The notes under the pieces are model-generated. The model saw only the letters and a program-made list of their open reading frames with translations. It was not told the DNA's origin and made no database searches. Position numbers and translations under genes: made by a program. From the NCBI GenBank assembly GCA_015501605.1, contig JADNRZ010000005.1, forward strand, positions 2,108,001 through 2,172,000: a stretch of DNA of 64,000 nucleotides, written 5' to 3'. Positions 35,147-44,718 of this stretch are shown one piece after another (positions within the stretch are counted from its first letter, which is position 1; every line of letters begins with the position of its first letter). The stretch is from Panaeolus papilionaceus (Eukaryota > Basidiomycota > Agaricomycetes > Agaricales).

Positions 35147-36687
35147 TTATTTTTCCTATAATGTGGATGATTTGTGTCGCAAATTCGAACTGTTACCACT
35201 CGTCCAATGTACCACTATTAATATACAATAAACGTCAATGAGTAATACGAGAACAGTTTCCGATTGAGCTCTCAATCGACAAACTTAATAGTACACCCAT
35301 CACTTATACAGTATATCAATCTTTAACCTGTCTTAGTTGCACACTACTTGAAGCGAGCGAGCTTGCCCACATAGAATGGTTCCGGAACCGACATATCAGC
35401 TACTACTACCTTTATCACTATTCCCACAAGGATTTCTGTGGAATTCCCTCAACGGTGAAGGGGTTTTCAAGTCGACGACCTTTATGGGGGCTAGTTGGGG
35501 ATCATCATTATGTGGTTAAAGAACAGTCGTTATTCGTGTAATCGTGTACATTTGAGAACGTAAAATCTGGAAAGAGAAACGAACTATGCATGACCATCAG
35601 ACTCACCCAGCGCTCCGTCTTAGCGCTTAATAATTTTCAATAGATAAACTTTTTAAAAGCCTCGAAGGAGCTCAAAATAGTACGCCTACCGTTGAGGGGT
35701 TTCATCCCGCCTCCATATTCTCCATCCACAGCGACACGATTGAGAGGTGGCTCACGGAATACCGAAGCGCATAAATCAGACTCGTAAACCTGGAGCGGGT
35801 CTTGGGGTTTAAATTCGATGGCGCAAGCCAGAAGGCCGTTTTTGATGAGCGAAGGAGGTCTCCATTTTCGACGTCGGCTTGGTTAATGCTGCAAGTGACG
35901 CTCTGGCGGTGCTCACTTTCGGCAAGTCCAAAAGGGGAAAAAAGCCAGGAAGTACATAAAATGAGAATTTCCTGATGCATGTTTAAGCTATCGAAGGAAC
36001 AGGAGAACATATCCTCCTACTACATTCGATCAATGGAAACCTGGAGGAGTGAGAAAATTATGCCAACCCCTCCAAGTCCAACAAGTATTCTTTCGAGCTA
36101 CGGATACTGGAAAGGGTGCCGAGGGACTCAGGCACGCAAAGATCTTTAGTTACAGTATTGCAGTGGTTCGGATCCGACGGATCACCGGACCAGATATTTG
36201 ATTGATTTCGGCCGAGTCTTTTGAGCCAGTATGCAAAGGCTTACTCGAATGCCACTGAGAAGCTGGGATTATATCTAAGTGTTTGAAAAGCCATAATTAA
36301 TTTTGAGACGCTGATATGTCTATGTAAGTATAACGATTTTAGGCAGGGTACTGGAATAATTTAACAAGAAATGTGGAAAGGAGCAAGAATACAGTCTAGA
36401 TAGAACTGGGTTTGACATATGTACAAAGGGAATGGGCAAGGTGCAACTGCTCCAAGGAGTGGCGATGTTGATGATAGGTGGTATACAATAATGACAATGG
36501 AACGGACTCATGTCCATGTTGATGAAAAATATGCATGCAAAAATGATAAAATACGAGGGCACGCATCTATAAAGGGGAAAGGTGTGATGTGGGTATCATA
36601 AGAGAATGGTATACAAGTCGATAAAAAAAGTAGGAGGTTAGAGACATGAAATTCCCGAGAGAGAGAGAGAGAGAGGCAGAAAGTCGT
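35147..36687. other. Intergenic with a possible coding relic
   Basis: 1.5 kb. Around 35700-35960 on the plus strand are short coding-like stretches in shifting frames with stops between them (IERWLTEYRSA, FDGASQKAVFDE, NAASDALAVLTFGKS). They may be the remains of a gene, but I recognise no family. The rest shows nothing. An ACAAAGGGA 9-mer lies at 36423-36431. Confidence 0.4.
36657..36675 (+). repeat. GA dinucleotide microsatellite
   Basis: Nine to ten GA units just downstream of the stop of the glycine-rich gene A (which is on the minus strand). It may lie in its 3' UTR as a CT repeat. Confidence 0.8.
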
Positions 36688-37832
36688 TTAGCCAAGCAAC
36701 GCCGCAAGGACAACCCCCACCACCAGAGGCAGTCCAAGCACACCATTACCTCCCACAGGCACTCTCCACGAAGATCCAGCGCTCACCAACGGCGCCGCAG
36801 CTCCAATCGTCGCATTCAAGCAATTCAGCAGCTCCATATCCCCAGCAGCCAAACCACTGATCGCTGTATCCAGGTCACCATCCACAGAATCAGAATCAGA
36901 GAATATTGCACTGTTATTGTACCCATCCAATGACAATGCGATAGAGCTAGCGCGATAGTACTGAATAACGTTCTCGGGTCTTGGGATGCTATTGTTGGAA
37001 TCGGTGAATGCGGTGATGGACCCCTTGATGGAGTCGATGCTTGAGAGAAGGCTCTTTGAAGAGCATTCGGCAGAGAGATCGTCAACGAGGGAATGAATTG
37101 TGAAGTTGTCTGAGAGGATGCGGAAGTTGATGGCTGGGTTTGTTGAGGCGCTTGAAGTGAAGGTAGCAACAAAGAGGGGACCGCCTGGACGTGTTGAATT
37201 GGTGGTATCACCGTACTGGAGATAGAGAGAAGATTAGATTGATTTGAACATCGAAACAACTGAGGAGCAGGCTTACATCGTCTCGGCTTGCACTGATGTA
37301 AGTGAGATAACCTGCACCTAACGTTGCGGGCCAAACCACAGGCCAGAAAAAGAAAGGGAAGCCGCGGCCAAGAGTTCCTCGTCCAGCTACGCCAGGATAC
37401 CCAGTTCCATAAATTCTAAACAACAAAACAACACACAAAAATGTCAGCAATCGGTTTTATAGAGCCAATACAATGCAATACTGACCTCGTTCCATAAATC
37501 TGCGCCCTCCCAGCGCCACCTTCCGACCTGCCCGCAAATGGTTGACCAGCAGGGATAATAACAGGGGTGGGGACACGCGCACTGTTGCTTGAGTATGTGG
37601 TAATTGCTAGCGGGCGTCCTGAACTCCCTCCAGACATTGATCCCGTGGACACAGTGCTTGTTTTGCTTCTTGACGAGGTGGTTGACGAGCTTTTGCCTCC
37701 ACTTCGGCCACTGCTACCGCGACTCCCTCCCCTGCCACCACCACCACCACGTCCTCCTCCTCCGCCGCCTTTGCGCTTTTCGAGTTTGCGTGATTTAGGT
37801 GAAGAGCGTTTGGTAATGAATGGGATGAACAT
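36688..37832 (-). CDS. Glycine-rich FWPVV protein A
   Basis: Three exons (37832-37486, 37415-37277, 37215-36688) give 337 residues. The N-terminus is basic (MFIPFITKRSSPKSRKLEKRK), followed by a Gly/Arg tract (residues 22-40) and a Ser/Thr-rich region. Then comes IIPAGQPFAGR, the motif GYPGVAGRGTLGRGFPFFFWPVVW and a domain with several N-glycosylation sequons (NST, NFT, NNS, NAT) and two cysteines. A hydrophobic tail (VLGLPLVVGVVLAALLG) ends the protein without a charged end, like a GPI or tail anchor. There is no classical signal peptide, so the FPFFFWPVVWP segment may act as an internal signal-anchor; this is inference. I know the pattern from uncharacterised agaricomycete proteins but no function. 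Two paralogues follow at 40460 and 42819. Confidence 0.8.
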
Positions 37833-38881
37833 CGTAAGATATTTGTTGTGCTGTAATGCTGAGGTTGAGAGGTGAAAGAAACACTAGGTATGATATTGCG
37901 TATAATCTGGGGTGTGTGGTGGTGTCGATATTGAATTTAAATTGTGTTTTATCTTCCCGAACAATACCAAAAGGGGCCTCGCCCAGGTGAACGCTTTATT
38001 TTGCTGTGTGGATGCTTCTGAGACAAAGGGAGCGCTGTAGTCTCGTTATGCGACGAGGCTGTGATGGCAAAGCCGGCAATGAACAAAGTGCTGCTGTCAA
38101 TTTTCACAATGCTCAACAATGCAGGGTAGGCTGATCCCTCAACGTTACCTAAATTAATCAATCTGGCTTGATGACTGTCGACGCCTTGCAGCACTCATAA
38201 TGGCATCTCTTGGTTGTCGCTTGCCCGACGCCCTGATGTACCTGGTTACAGGCTTCATTTCATGAACCAGCCCGCAATGGCTGCTTTAACTGCAATTTGA
38301 CTGAGCTGCAGTCCCATAAGCTTTTGTTCCATTGAGCGACCTTCCATAGAAAATGCGCATTGCCTTGTTCATCCTTAGATACCCCACCTGATCGTAAATG
38401 TTATTCAAGGAGCACGAAAAACATATCCTTGACTCACAAGGCAGTGCTAAAATAAGTCACGTCGGCCGATCATCTCTAAAGGACATATGCAGCTGGCGCA
38501 TTGCATATCCATATCCAAGACCGTCCAAGTTAGGGGGTTGTTGCTCGGACCCAGATACCAAGACTCGTTGTCCTCTGCGAGTGGTAAAGCAGTGTGGCCA
38601 AACACATCTTACTGACTGACTCAAATATTTCATTCATGACTTGTGCAGAAGTAGATTATAAGTATAACATCCATTGATTTATCGTCCATGTTGTTGCATT
38701 GTGAAGTGTAATAGATAGGTTAATGGATGCAGTGACGGTTGGGACGAAGACACCATGCAGTGAACTACATCAGTAGAAATCAGGATCGACACGGCAGAGC
38801 GGCCCAGATTTTCTGGGACCGTGCCTCCCACGAACTGCCCCTTCAACGTTGGCTTCCGACCACCGTCTCCACTCTCTACCA
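37833..38881. other. Divergent intergenic region, gene A and Mpv17 homologue
   Basis: About 1 kb with no recognised gene. It carries the promoters of two divergent genes. ACAAAGGGA occurs at 38023-38031, about 190 bases upstream of the gene A start. Confidence 0.55.
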
Positions 38882-40176
38882 ATGGCCCACCTGCTCAAGG
38901 CTTACAAGTATGTGCGTCGGACTTATATTGGTGAAATTTAATGAATGTCACTGACGAAAATTTGTTTAAATTGGGTCTCTATCTGCTCTGCTAATCTCTG
39001 GACATTCTGGATTCTGACATGTAACTATCATCCGAACTGGTGCTTTCCTGCGACGCGCTTGCCTTGTCTATACCTGGGCATCATGGTTGGAAATATACTT
39101 CATTCTGTCAATTCATGACTATAACATGTGTCAACCCGGAAACTGCAGCTCTGCACTAATCCGACGGCCTATGCTGTCGCAATGCCTCACAGCAGGTATT
39201 CTTTTCGGTGCAGGTGATATAATTGCTCAACAGGTAGTTGAACGGAAAGGAAAGGAACATGATGTATGTGGTACACTATTCTCTTTCTTATTTTTTTGCC
39301 ATAAAACCACATTAATTCTTTGTGATTCAATAGTTCGTAAGAACAGCACGACTCACGTTTTACGGAGGTATGGCTGAATCTGCATGCCATGTAAGTTGGT
39401 AATAATAATTTTACGCGTCTTATATCCCAGGTGTTATCTTCGGACCCGCTATGACCAAATGGTACCAATTCCTGAACGGAATGAAATTCCCTAGTCCTCG
39501 GAAAGCACTCGTTTACCGGGTGAGTCGACCCCAACAAAATTCGACTTCACCTGCGTGTTTGTATTGATAATCAAGCACAGGTCTGGCTAGATCAAGCTAT
39601 CCTAACTCCTGGAGCTGTGGCTTTCTTCTATGGTTGCATGAGTGTGCTAGAAGGAAAACCCGGTGATGCTATTCCTCGTATCAAGGCGGTGCGTGTTTAT
39701 TCCAATTTCACTCCCCGCAAATTATTCTTACCACAACGATACTCGCATATACAGGCATATGTCCCCACAATTATCCGCAACTGGTACGTCTATACTTAAT
39801 CATGCGGACGTTTTGAATACGGTGCTGATTTATTTCTACCTCCAGGGCTGTATATATCCCCACACAGATAATCAACTTCGCACTTGTACCGCCTCATTTG
39901 AGGTTGGTTGTAGTGAGCGTTGTGAGCTTATTCTGGAGTAAGTGTTTTTCGGTCTCTTTTATTTTTATTTTCGTCCAGCACTCTGCATGGCCGTATCCCC
40001 TCAGGAGACGCGTCTATTATTTGGCCTACACTTTTATCCCTCTACTTCTCTTGAAGCTGTGCTAACAGAAGAAATTTACAGATACCTATCTCAGCGCATC
40101 GAATACACGCGCGGAACGCGAAGCCAGAGAGCTGCTAGAGAAAGAAGAAAAGGAGAAACTACTTACTGTGGACTAG
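38882..40176 (+). CDS. Mpv17/PMP22 family membrane protein
   Basis: Eight exons (38882-38907, 39149-39263, 39334-39367, 39431-39519, 39581-39688, 39755-39783, 39846-39937, 40082-40176) join to 195 residues, the usual family length. The motifs run in order: LIRRPMLSQCLTAGILFGAGDIIAQQ, RTARLTFYGGVIFGPAMTKWYQFLN, RVWLDQAILTPGAVAFF, YVPTIIRNWAVYIPTQIINF and the closing VVSLFWNTYLS. The family (Mpv17, PMP22/PXMP2, yeast Sym1) are four-helix proteins of the mitochondrial inner or peroxisomal membrane, linked to stress and ethanol metabolism in yeast. The C-terminus is a charged helix of Glu and Lys. The first intron is long for this window (about 240 bases). The gene sits alone among the glycine-rich genes, on the other strand, and need not be related to them. 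Confidence 0.93.
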
Positions 40177-40459
40177 ACCTGATTTACGACTAGCCTTGTT
40201 GATTTCATGAATAGACACCCTTTTAGATGCTCGCCTCGGTGCAATTTTGAGATGCTTTTATCTGAGTTCCATTCCCTAATTGCTAGCAGATTTTTCTGAC
40301 ATTTTTTGACAATAGGTTACAGCAGAAATGCTGTGGTGCAATAATTGATGAACAGCGAAGGGTATGGGTATAACTATGCATGGTGTTGGTGCAACAAGAG
40401 AGCATACTGGGTAAACACACGGGGAAGCAGACTGTCAAAATCGAAAAAATATACGACAA

Positions 40460-41605
40460 TCAACCCAATGCAGAAGCGACAAAGATCCCTACAGCAAAGG
40501 GCAACAGGAGCACACCACTTCCAGCACCCATCCTCCACGAAGATCCAGCAGCACCAACGAGGGGTGCTGCCAGCCCAATCGTCTCATTCAAACAAGTCAT
40601 CAAATCCAAATCCCCCGTACTCAGCCCTGTAATAGGGGCATCTGGTACACCATCCGTATAATTATACGCTGCCACACTATTATTGTACCCATCCAGCGCC
40701 AGACTGATGCTGCTGGCGCGATAGTACTGCACTACACTCTCCGGACGAGGTAGGCTGCTTGGTGAATCAGTGTAGGGCGTTACAGAGGAGAGAACGGTGC
40801 TGGTGACGAGGTTGTGTGAGGAGCAGTTTGCTGAGATGTCATCGATGAGGGAGTAGACGGTGAAGTTGTCTGAGAGGAGGCGGAAAGTGGTGGTTGGGTT
40901 TGAGGATGCGCTAGATTGGAGTGTTGCGACGACGAGCGGGCCTCCTGGACGAGTGGAGTTGGTTGGGTCACCGTACTACATGAAGATAAGTGGTCAATGG
41001 TCAGAAAGCGGAGGAACGAGGAACGCGACACATACATCCTGTCTTCCGCTGGAATACGGGCCATACCAGCCATACCACCCAGCACCGAAACCGAGCGTCG
41101 TGGGCCAGACTACAGGCCAGAAAAAGAATGGGAAACCACGACCTGCAGTACCGCGCCCTGAAACGCCTGGATAACCACTTCCATAATACCTGGATTCCAA
41201 GTCAGCAATCAAGCCAAAACATTCAATCAATCAGCGATTATCTCACCTTGAACCAAACACCTGCGCTCTGCCTGCTCCTCCCTGCGTCCTCCCCGCAAAC
41301 GGCTGGCCCGCAGGAATAACAGCAACAGGCGGGATCCGCGTGCCAGTACCAGAATACGTCGACGTCTTGATTGGCCTTGAAGTTGACCCTCCTGAACTCA
41401 CAGTGCCTGATTTTGAAGGTCTTCCACTAGAGGAAGATCCTCCACTTGAGCTTCCTTTTGAACCCCCTGAGCTCTTGCCTCCTCCGCTGCTGCTTTTACC
41501 ACCGCCACCGCCTCCACCTTTACCTCCGCCTCCGCCCCCTTTGCGTCTTTCCAAGTTGCGAGTCTTGGACGACGAGGAACGCGACGAGATGAATGGTACG
41601 AACAT
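40460..41605 (-). CDS. Glycine-rich FWPVV protein B
   Basis: Three exons on the minus strand, start 41605 and stop 40460, about 330 residues, same architecture as protein A. It begins MFVPFISSRSSSSKTRNLERRK with a long Gly/Ser tract (about residues 22-60). Then come VIPAGQPFAGR, GYPGVSGRGTAGRGFPFFFWPVVW and a Gly/Trp/Tyr-rich stretch. The distal domain has at least six N-glycosylation sequons (NST, NFT, NCS, NNS, NYT, NET). The tail VLLLPFAVGIFVASALG is hydrophobic and ends the protein. Function unknown. The sequons suggest that the distal domain faces the secretory lumen or cell surface. The gene lies tail-to-tail with the Mpv17 homologue and upstream of gene A in the same orientation. Gene C follows on its upstream side with partly duplicated flanking DNA. 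Confidence 0.8.
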
Positions 41606-42818
41606 GGTGGAACGCTGGTAAGGGGTTGATCAAGCTGCAAACGCAATTAGCGGAGTAGAGTTCTTATAGGGGCAGTTATGCAAGCCTAAGCAGAAGCCGC
41701 CGGTGTGGGGGGACACAGACACTTTGTGGGTCGCATCAACCTATCGTCTGTTTTTATATTTTGATCGTTCCGAACATACCGCAGGGACAGTTGTATCTGT
41801 TGATGTCGACGATGCTGTGTGGGTGCCGATAAATATTACATCTTGAATGCTGAAAGAGATGTCGAGAAATGAGGCAGTGAAACTGGACCCTGCACTCTAA
41901 ATTGACACGCTCAACGTATGTACCTTTCATTTGTCAATTTATTCCCTGCCTATGTACACATCTGTGGGTCGGATGCGTGGTGCATACACAACCCTGGTTT
42001 AATTGTGGAGATAAGATGTTCAACGCTGGGTATTTGGAAACGATTTTGCGGATCCGTAAGCTTTTTGGGAGTCCGACGACCCGCTGAAGATAATACACCC
42101 GCCCATTGTCGTAAACGTGCCGTTCGGGTCATCCAAATTGCGTGTCCTGTCTGCTCCTGTCCATGAAGACGTGCTAAAATAAGGTTGCATATTTCCAAGA
42201 TAGAGCTCAACCGAGGCTGTGTTTCAAGTATCAAGACGCCGTTAAGTAGGTCCAGGGTGATGGGTGTGCAATGGATGACCAGTGACCACCTTTATTGCAA
42301 GCACCGACAGGCGAACACGACGACTTTATGTTCGAGTATACTTTGGGTGGTTTGCGGAGCATTAAACACCTTTGTGTGTATCAATTTGGAGCCAGCGGCC
42401 AGTTGCCAACCACTTGTCGCCTCCCGTGAGGCTTGTAGCTTTATATCCTGATGGGAGGGACTGTTTTTAGTTCACGAGTATCACAATGGTTGGTTGTTGA
42501 CATACCTTGATCCCGTGAGACCAGGTATGATTGATCTTCCACGCTGACAGAAGGAGAAGCTAAGTACAAGCGATGCATACAAGCATGGCAGTGCACTGGG
42601 GTCATACTGTCCTGCTAATTATATAAATTCAAAGCGTTATTTGCGGGAACACTGCGGTGCAATAATTTAAATTATATTTCATGCTCAATAAATAGATCAT
42701 ACGGGCACGATGTACATGGGTCTACATAGGTCTACACACTAATATAACAAGAAAGCATGCTGGGGAATATCTAGGTAGCCAGACCGTGGAGAACCAAAGT
42801 CGGGAGAATGTGTTATAA
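41606..42818. other. Intergenic, upstream region of gene B
   Basis: 1.2 kb, no gene recognised. Blocks at about 42340-42500 recur in altered form at about 44290-44450 upstream of gene C (shared GGGTGGTTTGCGG, TTGTCGCC and GTTCACGAGTAT), so the upstream DNA was duplicated with the gene. Confidence 0.6.
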
Positions 42819-43827
42819 TCAAAATAATGAAGAAAAAATAGAGATCCCAACGACGAGGGGCAAAAGTAGCACACCACCTCCAGTACTAGCATCCATTCTC
42901 CACGAACGCCCAGCGGCGCTAGTAAAAATGGGCGCCGCTGACCCAATCGTCTCATTCAAACAAGCCATTAACTCCAAATCCCCTGCACTCAATCCCTTGA
43001 TCGGTGCATTGGGTACAGCATCTGTATTAGAAAAAGCCGCTGCGCTGTTATTGTACCCTTCCAGTGCCAGACTGATACTGCTCCCACGATAATACTGCAC
43101 CGTACTCTCTGGGCGAGGGAGGCAGTTCGGTGAGTCGGTATAGGGTGTTACGGAGGAAAGAACGGTGTCGTTAATGAGGTTGTGGGAGGAACAGTTTGCC
43201 AAGATGTCGTCGAGGAGGGAGAAGACGGTGAAGGCGTCTGCGACGAGGCGGAAGGTGGTGGTTGTGTTTGAGGATGCACTGGAATTGAGAGTTGCGACGG
43301 AGAGAGAACCTCCTGGACGATCTGTGTTTGTCGGGTTACCGTACTGCGTGAAGGCAAGTCAGTCGTTACGAAACTGTGTTAATAAAGATAGGCAGACATA
43401 CATCTCCTATTGCGCTGGTGTAAAGCCCATACAAGTCAAGACCATAACCGACCACAGAAACGACAGGCCAGAAAATGAAGGGGAAACCGCGCCCTGCAGT
43501 ACCAGGTCCCGTAACGCCTGGATACCCACTTCCATAATATCTGAAGTGAAAGTTAGAGAGAAACCCAAATATACATACAATCAATCAACGACCATCTTAC
43601 CTTGATCCAAACACCTGCGCTCTCCCCGCGCCACCCTGCATCCTTCCTGCGAATGGCTGGCCTGCAGGAATCACAGAAACGGGCGGGAAGATCCCTCCCA
43701 ACTTTGAACCTGCACTGAACTTGCGACCTCCGAGTATTTTCCATATGACACCTACAGCACCTCTACGCCTTTCCAAGCTGCGGGTCTTGGACAAAGAGGA
43801 ACGAGACGAGATGAATGGAATATACAT
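42819..43827 (-). CDS. Glycine-rich-family protein C, lacking the glycine tract
   Basis: Three exons on the minus strand from ATG 43827 to the stop at 42819, about 290 residues. The start MYIPFISSRSSLSKTRSLERRRG matches protein B, but the Gly/Ser tract is gone: after RRRG only about 25 unrelated residues precede VIPAGQPFAGR. The rest follows the family: GYPGVTGPGTAGRGFPFIFWPVV, a domain with sequons (NNT, NCS, NDT, NNS, NET) and conserved cysteines, and a hydrophobic tail (VLLLPLVVGISIFSSLF). Frames and splice sites look intact, so the copy is probably expressed. Loss of the tract may come from slippage or deletion in a simple repeat. Function unknown, as for A and B. Confidence 0.78.
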
Positions 43828-44718
43828 GGTGGAAGACTGGTAGTGACTGGTTAATCCGAAAAAGCAACAAGTACGTAGCTATGTAGGTCTGGTGCAGACG
43901 ATGGAAGTGTTGGGTCGAATCAACAGGTCGCGTTTGCTTTTATAATGACCATCCCAAAAATATCACGGGGTCGCTGTACTTCTTCATGCTAACGATGATG
44001 ACGATGTTACACCTTGTATGCTGAAAGGAAAGTCTAGAAATGAGGCAATGAGACCGGACATGATGGGAACCCGAATACAGACGCCCGTTGCACAATCATT
44101 CATGCACTTCATGAAGGTTTCATGTCCTGTCAACTTCTGACCACGAAGACAGGTTGCATGAGGATTGCGTGTTTCAAGATAGAGTCCACTGGGCCAGTGT
44201 TTCAACTTTTAAGTGTCGATATTCCGTCAGGGATCGTCTCCTGCTTCGAGCCCCAACTAGCGCGCATGTCGAATTTTACGTTTTAGAATAATCTGGGTGG
44301 TTTGCGGGCTATTAAGCACCTCCGTGTTTAATTAACTTGCCAGTAGCCAGCCATTTGTCGCCTTGCACAAAAGGTGTGTGCTGTCAATGGGAGAAACTGT
44401 TTCGAGTTCACGAGTATAGCAATTGTTGGGTCGGCGCAATCTAATCCGCGAGAATGGGGACTGTGGGTATCATTCGTTGAAAGGGGGAGGAGCTACGGGC
44501 GTTGCATGTAAGCAGTAAAGGCAGAGCACTAGGACACGCGGCTGCTGTGTACGATACTCGCGCGTTTATTTAAAATCGAGTGATGGCGAAGTTCGGACCA
44601 ATAGACACGGCATAAAATTCATATGGATTTGCAAGGAATATACACTGTTGCACAAAATCATACAAACGTCAGCCTAGTTGAACAAAAATGATATACAACA
44701 CGATCCGCAAACGAACCA
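43828..44718. other. Intergenic, upstream region of gene C
   Basis: About 0.9 kb between gene C and the Dicer 3' end. It holds the duplicated upstream blocks shared with gene B (44290-44450). No gene recognised. Confidence 0.6.

Noticed and set aside
37567..37875. Proline-rich plus-strand frame opposite glycine-rich gene A (and the like opposite gene B)
   Set aside because: It is the antisense shadow of the glycine codons (CCN from GGN).
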